Assembly: GCA_016928775.1 (NCBI GenBank)
Contig: JAFGKD010000011.1
Coordinates: forward strand, 1 to 54,517
Direction: 5' to 3'
Length of the DNA stretch: 54,517 nucleotides
Origin: Candidatus Zhuqueibacterota bacterium
Lineage (GTDB): Bacteria; Zhuqueibacterota; Zhuqueibacteria; Residuimicrobiales; Krinioviventaceae
The notes under the pieces were generated by a model, which did no database searches, was not told where the DNA came from, and was given only the letters and a program-made list of their open reading frames with translations. Positions 8,025 to 17,313 of this stretch are shown piece by piece. A program made the translations under genes and the position numbers. The stretch's first letter is position 1, and every line of letters starts with the position of its first letter.

Positions 8025-10364
8025 ATGAAACGTTTTTTGAATTTGATCCTGATATTTCTTTCGGTCACTGGATTGGGTTTTGCACAATCCCAGCGCGGAG
8101 AAATTACCGGAACGGTGATTGATGCCCAGACAAAAGAGCCTCTTATTGGCGTGAATGTGCTTGTTTTGGATACACAGCTTGGTGCGTCGACTGATATTGA
8201 CGGGCGCTATATAATTGAAAATGTGCCGGTTGGAGCCTATCGTATGCGGTTTGACTACATCGGCTATGAATCGGCACTCAAAACCGATGTTATTGTACGA
8301 ACCGCGCGTGCCGAGGTAGTGAATGCCGAGCTGAAACAAAGTCTGATTGAAGGTGAGGAGGTCGTCGTCACTGCCGGCTATTTTGCCGATGAGGAACGGG
8401 TGCAACCAAGTACAATTGGCTTGTCGCGCGAAGAGATACGTCGTTTCCCGGGTGGATTCGAAGATGTTGTGCGAACTGTATCCACGTTGCCCGGGGTGGC
8501 GATCAATAATGCCGGCGGACGAAACGACCTGCTGGTGCGCGGCGGCGGACCATCGGAAAATCTTTTTGTCATCAACGGCATCGAAGTGCCCAACATTAAC
8601 CATTTTGGCACCCAGGGCAGCAGCTCGGGCAGTCTGAGTTTTGTCAACCTCGATTTTGTCGAGGACGTCACCTTTTCAACGGGTGGTTTTGCCGCACGCT
8701 ACGGCGATAAAATGTCTTCAGTCTTGACTCTCAAAATGATGGAAGATCACCCCGGTCGATTTGAGCCCAAAGTTACGATATCGGCCACGCAATATGGCGC
8801 TGATTTTGAAACGCCACTTGGTGAAAAGGGCAACATTATTTTTTCGGCGCGGAAAAGTTATCTCGACTTGATCTTCAAGGCTGCGGGATTAGCGTTTGTG
8901 CCGGTCTATACAGATTTTAATCTGATTGGCCATTACGATCTCTCCCCAAAAGACAAACTGTTCTTCATCAGCCTGAGCGCCATTAATGATGTTGATCGAG
9001 ATCTGAGCACGCCACAAAATCAGGTTGAAAACGCCGGTATTTTAGGCAACGATCAATATCAAGCCATTGCCGGGCTAAGCTACCGACGGATTCTTAATTC
9101 CGGCTACCTCGATGCCGTTGTGGGCACGAACCTGTTCAAATATGGCTTCAAGCAAGCTGAACCGCAAGGTGAGCAGTTTTTCAGCAGCGATGCGCGTGAG
9201 CGCGAAGCAAATTTAAAACTTGAACGCTACTGGGTGGCATCAAAAAAAGTTGGAGTGCGTGCCGGCCTGGCTTCCAAAACAATATTTTATGAAAACGATG
9301 TCGCTTTTGCTGATACGATTTTTGATCGCAGCGGCAACAGAGTACCGGTCGACCTGCTTGGTGTGCCGCAATCGCAAGCAGTCGATACGACTGCGCAAAA
9401 ATTTGCCGGTTATGCTGAACTGGATTGGAATGTCTCGACAAAATTTGAAATAAACGCCGGCCTTCGCGCCGACTATATCGGCTTTTTGAGCGAAAAGCTC
9501 TATCCGGCACCGCGGTTGTCGTTTAAATATAAAATTCATCCACAGCACAGTCTAAAGCTGAGCGGTGGCTTGTACTATCAGTCACCCTCGTATGTCTGGG
9601 TGACCAATCCAAATAATAAAAATCTGCGCGCATTAAAAAACACGATGGGCGTGTTAGGCTGGGATTATTTGGCGCAGGATGATGTTCGCTTTGCCGTGGA
9701 AACCTATTATAAAAAATATGAAAATCTCCCAACAGGGACCGTGCCAGGTCTGAACGACTATATCGTTATCACCAACACCGGCACGAACTATGGCGGCGCC
9801 ACCGAAGATTTTCAGTCATTTGGCTACTTTGATATGGTTTCGAGCGGTTATGGAAAATCATACGGCGTTGAATTTTTAATCCAGAAAAAATTTTCCAACA
9901 CGCCGTTTTATGGCCTGTCAAGCATAACCATCAATAAAACGGATTTGACCGCCAACAATGGTTTGACCTATCCGGGCCAATACGATCAACGCTTCATTCT
10001 GAATATTTCCGGCGGCTATAAACCGAATGCAAAATGGGAATTTTCCGCCAAATTCAGATATTTCACCGGCGTCCCATTCACTCCCATGTATCGTAAAGGC
10101 GACAACCCCGTCGATCCGATTCAGATCCAGAACCTGCCCGAGGAATATTTGGTCGGCCGGTTGGCCGATGCACATCATCTTGATGTTCGAGTTGATCGAT
10201 ATTTTAACTTTGGCGCCTCAACATTGACGCTTTACCTCGATATTCAGAACATCTATAATTACGCCATTCCATTACGACCGTCCTATAACTATTGGGACAA
10301 TACCATCACAACACAGAGCGATATTGGTATATTGCCTTCACTTGGCATTAGCTGGGAATTATAA
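8025..10364 (+). CDS. TonB-dependent outer-membrane receptor with carboxypeptidase-regulatory-like domain
   Basis: An outer-membrane active-transport barrel of 779 residues. A signal peptide (about residues 1-20, ending GLGFAQ) precedes a CarboxypepD_reg-like domain at about 22-110 (GEITGTVIDAQTKEPLIGVN). The plug follows at about 115-215, with RTVSTLPGVAINNAGGRNDL and FVINGIEVPNINHFGTQ. The remainder is barrel with many aromatic-ended strands, finishing GISWEL. No SusD-like partner or TonB gene is next to it, so the substrate cannot be inferred. A strong terminator follows. It appears complete, in contrast to the receptor at the right end of the window. Confidence 0.93.
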   Translation: MKRFLNLILIFLSVTGLGFAQSQRGEITGTVIDAQTKEPLIGVNVLVLDTQLGASTDIDGRYIIENVPVGAYRMRFDYIGYESALKTDVIVRTARAEVVNAELKQSLIEGEEVVVTAGYFADEERVQPSTIGLSREEIRRFPGGFEDVVRTVSTLPGVAINNAGGRNDLLVRGGGPSENLFVINGIEVPNINHFGTQGSSSGSLSFVNLDFVEDVTFSTGGFAARYGDKMSSVLTLKMMEDHPGRFEPKVTISATQYGADFETPLGEKGNIIFSARKSYLDLIFKAAGLAFVPVYTDFNLIGHYDLSPKDKLFFISLSAINDVDRDLSTPQNQVENAGILGNDQYQAIAGLSYRRILNSGYLDAVVGTNLFKYGFKQAEPQGEQFFSSDAREREANLKLERYWVASKKVGVRAGLASKTIFYENDVAFADTIFDRSGNRVPVDLLGVPQSQAVDTTAQKFAGYAELDWNVSTKFEINAGLRADYIGFLSEKLYPAPRLSFKYKIHPQHSLKLSGGLYYQSPSYVWVTNPNNKNLRALKNTMGVLGWDYLAQDDVRFAVETYYKKYENLPTGTVPGLNDYIVITNTGTNYGGATEDFQSFGYFDMVSSGYGKSYGVEFLIQKKFSNTPFYGLSSITINKTDLTANNGLTYPGQYDQRFILNISGGYKPNAKWEFSAKFRYFTGVPFTPMYRKGDNPVDPIQIQNLPEEYLVGRLADAHHLDVRVDRYFNFGASTLTLYLDIQNIYNYAIPLRPSYNYWDNTITTQSDIGILPSLGISWEL

Positions 10365-10380
10365 GTTGCTCCCTGAAAGA

Positions 10381-10418
10381 AAAAGCGGTGCACGCCTTGT
10401 GCGAGTGCCGCTTTTTTT
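10381..10418 (+). terminator. Intrinsic terminator after the TonB-dependent receptor
   Basis: AAAAGCGG (10381-10388) pairs with CCGCTTTT (10408-10415), with additional inner pairing, and is followed by a run of T. It begins 16 nt after the receptor stop codon. The A-rich left flank could allow weaker function on the other strand. Confidence 0.85.
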
Positions 10419-10527
10419 GTCATTCTATTTGAAGAATCAAGGCAGGTATTATCAAATCTCCAAACACGGCTTTCGAAAGCCCAGTGAAAAGCGAGAAAAT
10501 AGTTATGCAAATTTGCCTGTTTCTGAA

Positions 10528-11410
10528 ATGAGCTTTGTGTATTTTTGCATCATACGCATCTATCTACATAGAACACTCGAACGTCCGTTGAAAAAAGCGG
10601 CTTTGGAATTTCCGGTTCTTTTTGTTATCGGACCCAGACAATCGGGAAAGACCACGATATTGCAGCATGCATGCATTCAGTCAGTCGCATCCTATTGTTT
10701 ATTTTGATGAACCAGAGCAGAGAATGTTGGCGACATCTGATCCAAAATTATTTTTTATGCAACATCCACCACCGCTCATTCTCGACGAAATTCAATACGT
10801 GCCTGAGATATTTCCATATATCAAACGAGATGTTGATGAGCACCGAGGAGAGAAAGGCCGTTTTATCCTGTCGGGATCACAGAGTTTTTCGCTCATGCAG
10901 GGCGTCACTGAAACATTGGCTGGGCGTACGGGAATTTTGACCTTACTCTCCATGTCAGAAATGGCACGTGAAATTGGTATCGCTGTGAATACAGTCAAAA
11001 CATGGTTCTCAATTCTTGAGGCGAGTTTCCAGATTGTATTACTAAAACCATATTATGAAAATCTGGGAAAACGACTTGTGAAAATACCAAAGCTTTATTT
11101 TCTTGATCCTGCCATACCCGCATATCTCGCAGGATTGAGGGAAACAGAGCATGCCATACGCGGGCCAATGGGTGGGGCTTTGTTTGAAAATGCGGTGTTC
11201 GCCGAATTATATCGCACGTTTGTCCATCATGGTGAGCAACCGCGTTTGTTTTTTTGGCGGACTGCTGCCGGGCATGAGGTTGATTTCATCCTCGATCTTG
11301 GACATACTCTTGTACCGATTGAAGTCAAATTAACCGCAACACCCAAACCGGCAATGGCAAAAAGCCTGGAAAAATTTTCCTCTTTGTTTGAAAGAGTCGG
11401 ACAATTGTAT
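10528..11410 (+). pseudogene. Broken AAA (AAA_14/DUF4143) ATPase
   Basis: The remnant starts at about 10528 (MSFVYFCIIRIYLHRTLE) and carries a Walker A motif GPRQSGKTT in one frame. It continues in the +1 frame with HPIVYFDEPEQRMLA, Walker B LILDEIQY, the sensor ILSGSQSFSLM, and DUF4143 sequence including KLYFLDPAIPAYLAG and FFWRTAAGHEVDFIL. Three lesions are visible. A frameshift at 10665-10676 coincides with three tandem GCAT copies, and removing one restores the frame. About 110-120 residues usual between the AAA and DUF4143 parts are missing at about 10955. The C-terminus beyond 11410 is antisense to a GH9 gene tail. The two open pieces are 10324-10707 and 10622-11470. Confidence 0.85.
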
Positions 11411-11818
11411 TTGATCAGCATTATTGTCCGAACACACTTTTCATTTTCGCCGGTCAGGGCAACCACATAAACTCCCGTAACATGAGATCCGGCATCCCAG
11501 GAGATTGTCTATGTTCCGGCCATTAAATGTTTATCCAAAAGACTGGCCGCCACTGTAGCTGCGGTTCGGCCCGCCGGGCACATAACCGGGCGCGGGTCCG
11601 CAAGTGGAGGTGAGCGCATTGCTCCATTTCGAATCCTTGAACCAACACTGATAAATTTTGTTAGCCGAATTTTCGGCGCCATAAGTATACATATTAGACA
11701 GATAAACCATGTTGAGCGGATTGACGCCGTGCATATAATGAATTCCCAGGGAGTAAATTTTTGATTTATTCATTTTCAATACGGTTAATGCCCTCATTCC
11801 TAATTCCGATTCTGGCAT
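11410..11818 (-). pseudogene. Remnant of a secreted GH9 cellulase with sorting-type tail
   Basis: The minus-strand frame 11818-11531 encodes the end of a GH9 endoglucanase catalytic domain: YMHGVNPLNMVYLSNMY, YGAENSANKIYQCWF and GPAPGYVPGGPN. It ends in a stop codon. One frame over, 11538-11410 reads LLDKHLMAGT, a stop codon, TISWDAGSHVTGVYVVALTG and then VRTIMLIK, which is the C-terminal tail typical of secreted FCB proteins. The N-terminal catalytic domain and all sequence between the GH9 end and the tail are absent. It is therefore a decayed gene with an internal deletion, a frameshift and a nonsense codon. Its 3' end is fused to the broken ATPase. Confidence 0.8.
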
Positions 11819-11931
11819 TTTTTACATCCGAGACAGAGGTTTTACTCTCTTTTGCGCTTTTTTCTTTTGTAAAGAATTGAAATTTATTACATTCAAAAAA
11901 ATAAATCGCCTTTAAATTTTTAGGATGACTC

Positions 11932-12930
11932 GTGCAGTTCCCTGAACAGCTTGATAATCGTTCATTTCGACTGTTGGTCGAGCGTACCGTCCAACGTCAA
12001 AAGGATAAAAAGCCGCTGTCAAAAATGGAGCAGGAGTTAGCCGACCTCATTCGACAATTTCCAGAATTAAATTTTCACAGCACCGACAAGATTAATATCA
12101 ACGTTCAGTTTGCAGACTCGGAAACGAATCCTTTTCTCATTTTATCCGCTATTTGGGAAATGACCAAACAAATCCAGCATGATGCTCCCAAAGGCATAAA
12201 AAAAATCATCACCGACTATTTTCATACCACAAATTTGCGGAGCGAAGATTTATATCAAATAGCGGAGATTTATCTTTATTTGAACGCTGATTGTCAAAAG
12301 AACGACAGGCAATTGACGGATAAAGAATATTTATGGGAGGTTTATTATGCACTTTATAACACGGATGAGAACGTTGCCGGGGGCGATTATAAAAAAGAAG
12401 ATAAAAATACAACGGATGATGTTGCTTTGCAGCCGAATATGATCAATCAAGCGTTTATCGCCATCGCCCGCGAATTGCATGATCAGTCGAGCTTTATAAA
12501 GCTCTCCCCCAATGCATCAAGTTTGGATATCTATAGTGAACTGCCGCTTGAATGGATTTATGCCATGTCCAACTACTGGCAACGGCCGGAACAAAAATTA
12601 AAACGGGATCATATTAACGAAATTCTCAATTATTTTTCTGCGCCAGAGTTCATCGACGATCTTCCCAACCAATTGTCGCGCGAAGAAAAAGAGTGTCTGC
12701 TGTTTGTTCTCAATAATGATAACTGTGTACCCTATGCAAAAGCATCAAAAGAGTATGGACCGGAGCATAACGATGGCTATTGGTGGACGCAGGATATACC
12801 CAAATCGACATTGGGCAATTTGAGAATGAAAGGTCTGCTCATCGTCGGGGAAGTCACGATGGGCGATGAAACCAAACGGGTTGTGATGATTCCACACGAC
12901 CTCAGAGAAACCATTCGAAAAGCGCTATAA
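11932..12930 (+). CDS. DUF1841-like protein with unknown C-terminal region
   Basis: A 332-residue soluble protein without signal peptide or membrane segment. Residues 1-95 resemble DUF1841: a basic helical start, then KKPLSKMEQELADLI, then DSETNPFLILSAIWEM and QIQHDAPKGI, matching that family's 'ETNPFLHL...PPGI' pattern. DUF1841 proteins are usually about 140 residues, so residues 100-332 are extra. The C-terminal 80 residues (LSREEKECLLFVLNNDN to HDLRETIRKAL) could be a winged-helix-like unit. The start is GTG at 11932 with AGGA upstream. It is the only intact gene in a zone of pseudogenes. Function unknown. Confidence 0.7.
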   Translation: MQFPEQLDNRSFRLLVERTVQRQKDKKPLSKMEQELADLIRQFPELNFHSTDKININVQFADSETNPFLILSAIWEMTKQIQHDAPKGIKKIITDYFHTTNLRSEDLYQIAEIYLYLNADCQKNDRQLTDKEYLWEVYYALYNTDENVAGGDYKKEDKNTTDDVALQPNMINQAFIAIARELHDQSSFIKLSPNASSLDIYSELPLEWIYAMSNYWQRPEQKLKRDHINEILNYFSAPEFIDDLPNQLSREEKECLLFVLNNDNCVPYAKASKEYGPEHNDGYWWTQDIPKSTLGNLRMKGLLIVGEVTMGDETKRVVMIPHDLRETIRKAL

Positions 12931-12932
12931 TC

Positions 12933-13190
12933 TCAATACAATCCTCTTCCTCTGCCTTTATTTTGTCGGATTTTCATACCATGGCTGGTCCCGGGAAACA
13001 GATAAATTCTCGTTTCACCGCTTTCCTCCCACCCCGTGACAATGTCGAGCCAGCCATCCTTGTTGACATCGCCCAATTTGACGCCGTCGGCGCCATGCAG
13101 GTCATCATCAATAATGTAACATCGCCAGGCGGGTTTTGCACAAGATGTCAAAAAAGTCGGATGACAATTGTTGCATAGGTTCCAGCTCAT
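12933..13190 (-). pseudogene. Fragment of an FG-GAP/VCBS repeat protein
   Basis: The minus-strand frame contains one clear FG-GAP/VCBS blade at about 13136-12990: HGADGVKLGDVNKDGWLDIV followed by TGWEESGETRIYLFPG. Such repeats build secreted beta-propellers. Only about 50 residues remain, with unrelated sequence on both sides, no signal peptide and no convincing ribosome site, so this is read as debris of a larger secreted protein. It occupies most of the gap between the DUF1841-like gene and pgm. Confidence 0.65.
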
Positions 13191-13225
13191 TTCATGGCCG
13201 TCGCATAGTTCGCTTTGAAAAACTT

Positions 13226-14863
13226 TTATTTCAATACCGCAGTAACGATTTCCCTGGCTTCGGCGATGATTCTATCGAGATGTGCTTCATCCACAAAACT
13301 CTCGGCGTAAATTTTATAAATATTCTCAGTGCCTGAAGGTCGGGCGGCGAACCAGCCGTTTTGTGTCTGCACTTTCAGGCCGCCAATGGGCTCAGCATTT
13401 GCCGGTGCGTGAGTGAGAATTTTTTCGATTTTTTCACCTGCCAGGGTAGAGGCTGTTATTTTGTCGGGTGACAGACTGGCCAGTTTGCGCTTTTGTTCCA
13501 TTGTTGCCGGTGCATCAAGTCGCTTGTAGAACGGGCGTCCATGTTCATCAGCCAATTCCTCATAAATGTCACCCGGATCTTTGCGGGTTTTGGCCAATAT
13601 TTCAGCAGCGAGCAGACAGAGGATGAAACCGTCTTTATCTGTTGACCAGACGGTACCGTCCCGGCGAAGAAATGATGCGCCGGCGCTCTCTTCACCGCCA
13701 AAACCGTAAGAGCCATCAGCCAAACCACTGACAAACCATTTAAAGCCAACCGGAACTTCTTTCAGCTCCCGTCCCATGGCAGCGGCCACACGATCAATAA
13801 GAGAGCTCGACACCAATGTTTTGCCAATCGCTGTTTTGCGGCTCCATTCAGGTCGGTTCTGAAACAAATACCAGATCGCCACCGCGAGATAGTGGTTCGG
13901 ATTCATCAATCCGCTCTTTTTCGTCACGATGCCGTGCCGGTCAAAATCCGGATCATTGCCAAAAGCGATGTCATATTTTTCTTTCAGGTTGATGAGACCA
14001 GCCATTGCATAGGGAGAAGAGCAGTCCATGCGAATTGCACCATCATGATCGATATGCATGAACCGAAATGTCGGATCATAAAAATTATTGAGGACGTCAA
14101 TATTTAAGCCGTACCGTTGCGCAATGGCATGCCAATAGGCTAATCCTGCTCCTCCCAGCGCATCCGCGCCAATGCGCAGATCGGCGCTTTTAATGGCGTC
14201 CATATCAATGACCTGTTCAAGGTCATCCACATACGGCGATATAAAATCATATCGATGGATGGATGGCGATTGGATCGCTTCACCAAATGGCAGGATCGGG
14301 ACATCGCGCAGACCATTCGCGAGCAGCTCATTCGCTCTGTTGGCAATCCAACTCGTTATTTCGGTATCAGCCGGCCCGCCATGAGTCGCATTGTATTTGA
14401 TACCGCCGTTATCGGGCGGATTGTGCGACGGTGTAATAACAATGCCGTCAGCCAGGTTTTCTTTACGGCCTTTATTGTGCACGAGGATAGCATGTGAAAT
14501 GACCGGCGTTGGCGTAAAGCCAGAATCTTTTTCGACCATCACCTCCACCCCATTGGCGGCCAAAACTTCAAGAGCGGTTTTTTCCGCCGGATCGGAGAGC
14601 GCGTGCGTGTCTTTGCCGAGATAAAGTGGTCCCGCGATATCCTGCTCTCTTCTGAAATCACAGATAGCCTGTACGATCGCCAGAATGTGACTCTCGGTAA
14701 AGCTGCTGTTGAGAGATGTACCTCGATGCCCGGATGTGCCAAAGGATACCTTTTGTGTTGGATCATTCACATCCGGTTCATTGACATAATAAAGACTGAC
14801 GAGATTTGGAATATTTATAATCTGTTCATATGATACTTTCTTGCCGGCAAGGGGATGACGCAT
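13226..14863 (-). CDS. pgm: Phosphoglucomutase (alpha-D-glucose specific)
   Basis: Interconverts glucose 1-phosphate and glucose 6-phosphate, linking glycolysis to glycogen and nucleotide-sugar synthesis. The 545 residues fit the Pgm family. The phosphoserine loop [16 protein letters not shown] is at about residue 145, the magnesium loop NDPDFDRHG at about 300, the sugar-binding [14 protein letters not shown] at about 395 and the phosphate-binding [15 protein letters not shown] near the end. All four motifs are intact. It stands alone on its strand. The pullulanase elsewhere in the window would supply glucan breakdown products for the same route, a functional inference only. Confidence 0.96.
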   Translation of the reverse strand: MRHPLAGKKVSYEQIINIPNLVSLYYVNEPDVNDPTQKVSFGTSGHRGTSLNSSFTESHILAIVQAICDFRREQDIAGPLYLGKDTHALSDPAEKTALEVLAANGVEVMVEKDSGFTPTPVISHAILVHNKGRKENLADGIVITPSHNPPDNGGIKYNATHGGPADTEITSWIANRANELLANGLRDVPILPFGEAIQSPSIHRYDFISPYVDDLEQVIDMDAIKSADLRIGADALGGAGLAYWHAIAQRYGLNIDVLNNFYDPTFRFMHIDHDGAIRMDCSSPYAMAGLINLKEKYDIAFGNDPDFDRHGIVTKKSGLMNPNHYLAVAIWYLFQNRPEWSRKTAIGKTLVSSSLIDRVAAAMGRELKEVPVGFKWFVSGLADGSYGFGGEESAGASFLRRDGTVWSTDKDGFILCLLAAEILAKTRKDPGDIYEELADEHGRPFYKRLDAPATMEQKRKLASLSPDKITASTLAGEKIEKILTHAPANAEPIGGLKVQTQNGWFAARPSGTENIYKIYAESFVDEAHLDRIIAEAREIVTAVLK

Positions 14864-15119
14864 ATATATCCTTTCAATTTTACAGTGATCTCAAGTATAT
14901 TTACCACTATTTTTCCGCCTATTCTTTCCAGGTGGCAAGATAATAATCTTCAGAGCAAAATTAAAGAAAAAATAGCTGACTTTTACGCGCTCGGCAAAAC
15001 TTCACCGATTGCTGCAAATCGAACAGTGACTGCTGTTGAAATCCTTCGAGTCGAATATCGACGACCCAAAAAAAAATTGACTTTGCAGTGAAATATCAAT
15101 ATATTTGCAGTCGCTTTTT

Positions 15120-15201
15120 GCGAGAGTGGCGGAACTGGCAGACGCGCTAGACTTAGGATCTAGTATCTTCGGATGTGGGGGTTCGACTCCCCCCTCTCGC
15201 A
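15120..15201 (+). tRNA. tRNA-Leu (anticodon UAG)
   Basis: The acceptor arms GCGAGAG (15120-15126) and CTCTCGC (15194-15200) pair fully, with discriminator A at 15201. The anticodon stem CTAGA/TCTAG encloses the loop CTTAGGA, giving anticodon TAG. A long variable arm and the T-loop GTTCGACTC are present, as expected for a class II leucine tRNA. The 3' CCA is not encoded, so it must be added enzymatically. Confidence 0.97.
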
Positions 15202-15317
15202 CACTTTTTTACACATGAATGTACGTCGTTGAGCAAATATGTGCTACGGCAGGCTTGACGACTTTTTTATGTCCACTGTTTTAATTCAAACCCAAGATAA
15301 ATTAAAGGGAAATAACG

Positions 15318-16658
15318 TTGGAATACAGTGTTAACACGGACAGGAAATGGCAGACGACCGTGAGCGTGGCGCTTGCCCCGGAAGACATCAAGGAACACTA
15401 TGATAAAGCAATAAAAAAAATCCAAAAAGATGTCACTTTGGAGGGATTCCGCAAGGGTAAAGTGCCACCGCAACTTATCAAAAGGTTATATGGCGACCAG
15501 ATCGAATCCGAAGCAAACCAATTTGCGATCGAACATGCCTGGAAAACTATATTTAAAGAGAGTGACTTTTATGTCATCAATGAACCGGACATCACCAATC
15601 TCAATCCCACTGACAGCGGCGGAATGACCTTTGATATAACATTTGAAATTCATCCCGATTTTACCGTCGAGGGCTATGAAGATATATCGGTAGAAAAAGT
15701 CATTTATGAAGTAACAGAAGAGGATGTGGATGAGGCCATTGATCTAATACGTCAGCAAAATGCCATGATGTATACGGTTGATGATGAAGCTGCCGCGGGA
15801 CATTTTATTTACGCTGATTTGCAGGAAGTTGACGCGACTGGCGTGCCGGTCATTGGGCAAAAGATTGAGAACCAGCAAATCTGGCTTACCGAGGATGATG
15901 AAGAATTAACACCCCAGCTAATTGGTGTCAAGGCTGGTGATGAGCGCAAGATCAGTCTCATGGTGACCATCGAGCAATCAGATTTCATCGAGCAACCCGG
16001 TATGCCAGATGAGATCAGAAAATTCTACCGTGTCCGGATTAAAGAGGTCAAAGAGCGACGCCTTCCCGATTTGGATGATGAGTTCGCCAAAGATGTTGGT
16101 CCATATGAGACAATGGATGAGTTGAAAGAGCAGTATATAAAAAATCTTCGACACCGGGCTGAACATGATACGCAACATGCCTTTGAAAATGCCCTGACAG
16201 AAGCGCTTATCGACAATATGGATTTTGAAATTCCAGATTCCATGCTGAACTTCTATCTTGACAACGTCATTAAAAATGCCAAAAAGCGCAATAAGAACAG
16301 TGCAAAGCCGTTTGATGAACAACACTATCGTGCGATGTATCAAAGCCATGCTATACGCGATCTGAAATGGCATCTCATCAGCGAACAACTGCAAAAGCAG
16401 GAAAACTTTCAGGTGACCGATGCCGACATTGAAGCAAAACTTGATCACTATCGAGAGCACGGTGAGGATGGCACGAAACGTGCAGAAGCGATCCGCAATA
16501 ACCATCAGGAGCTGGAGCGGCTCAGGGAAAGCATCATTTTTGACAAGCTTTATGCCTTCCTGGCAGACAAAGTCAATGTGACGGAAATGACAAAGCCCTG
16601 GCGGGAATTGCAAGAACCGGCTCCTGAAGAAAATGGTGCTGCCCAAGTGGCAGAGTAA
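15318..16658 (+). CDS. tig: Trigger factor
   Basis: Ribosome-associated chaperone and peptidyl-prolyl isomerase that meets nascent chains at the exit tunnel. The ribosome-binding loop GFRKGKVPPQLIKRLYG lies at about residues 43-59, an FKBP-like domain at about 150-245, and a helical chaperone domain follows to about 425. The length (446) is typical. The start is TTG at 15318, placed seven bases after AAAGGGA; no closer ATG fits the N-terminal homology. It leads tig-clpP-clpX, a common bacterial arrangement coupling folding and degradation. Confidence 0.96.
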   Translation: MEYSVNTDRKWQTTVSVALAPEDIKEHYDKAIKKIQKDVTLEGFRKGKVPPQLIKRLYGDQIESEANQFAIEHAWKTIFKESDFYVINEPDITNLNPTDSGGMTFDITFEIHPDFTVEGYEDISVEKVIYEVTEEDVDEAIDLIRQQNAMMYTVDDEAAAGHFIYADLQEVDATGVPVIGQKIENQQIWLTEDDEELTPQLIGVKAGDERKISLMVTIEQSDFIEQPGMPDEIRKFYRVRIKEVKERRLPDLDDEFAKDVGPYETMDELKEQYIKNLRHRAEHDTQHAFENALTEALIDNMDFEIPDSMLNFYLDNVIKNAKKRNKNSAKPFDEQHYRAMYQSHAIRDLKWHLISEQLQKQENFQVTDADIEAKLDHYREHGEDGTKRAEAIRNNHQELERLRESIIFDKLYAFLADKVNVTEMTKPWRELQEPAPEENGAAQVAE

Positions 16659-16700
16659 AACTTGTAGAGATCGCTTAATTTTATTACGAAAGGTTGTCTT

Positions 16701-17294
16701 ATGGGACTCGTTCCAATGGTCATAGAGCAGACTGGACGTGGAGAAAGAGCTTATGACATTTTTTCCAGGCTTCTTAAAGAGCGTATTGTTTTTCTTGGAA
16801 GTGCAATAGATGATGCTGTTGCCAGCCTCGCTATCGCGCAACTGCTTTTTCTCGAAGCAGAAGATCCCGAGAAAGACGTATACATCTATATTAATTCACC
16901 GGGTGGTTATGTTTCCGCAGGTTTGGCAATTTACGATACTATGCAATATATAAAACCGGATGTTGCAACTATCTGTATGGGTCAAGCATCGAGTATGGGG
17001 GCATTATTATTAGCCGCGGGGGCAAAGGGTAAACGCGCGGCCTTGCCTCACTCCCGCATTATGATTCATCAGCCATTGGGTGGCGCGCAGGGACAAGCGA
17101 GTGATATCGAAATTCAGGCAAAGGAAATACTCACGTTGCGTTCCGAACTCAATGATATTTTGGTAAGTCACACGGGTCAGCCGATTGATAAAATCGAACT
17201 CGATACAGACCGGAACTATTTCATGAGCGCCGAAGAAGCCAAAAAGTATGGCATCATCGACGAAATAATGGAACGTCGCGAACTAAAAAAATAA
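16701..17294 (+). CDS. clpP: ATP-dependent Clp protease proteolytic subunit
   Basis: Serine peptidase that forms the tetradecameric chamber of ClpXP. It has 197 residues. The nucleophile is S98 in [10 protein letters not shown] and the histidine is H123 in MIHQPLGG. Numbering matches well-studied ClpPs exactly, and at position 172, normally the third triad residue Asp, the sequence is [10 protein letters not shown], giving Asn. The hydrophobic-pocket and handle regions look normal. ATG 16701 follows AAAGG. It lies 42 nt after tig and 19 nt before clpX. Confidence 0.96.
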   Translation: MGLVPMVIEQTGRGERAYDIFSRLLKERIVFLGSAIDDAVASLAIAQLLFLEAEDPEKDVYIYINSPGGYVSAGLAIYDTMQYIKPDVATICMGQASSMGALLLAAGAKGKRAALPHSRIMIHQPLGGAQGQASDIEIQAKEILTLRSELNDILVSHTGQPIDKIELDTDRNYFMSAEEAKKYGIIDEIMERRELKK

Positions 17295-17313
17295 TCCAGG
17301 GAAAAGCCTCGAC

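Noticed and set aside
8010..8603. 197-codon minus-strand frame
   Set aside because: Antisense to the TonB-dependent receptor; no recognisable domain.
14855..15091. 78-codon plus-strand frame between pgm and tRNA-Leu
   Set aside because: Overlaps the pgm start, ends just before the tRNA gene and has no ribosome site or recognisable sequence.
15978..16841. 287-codon minus-strand frame
   Set aside because: It is antisense to the well-supported trigger factor and clpP start; the residues are Phe/Ile-rich reverse-strand noise with no family match.
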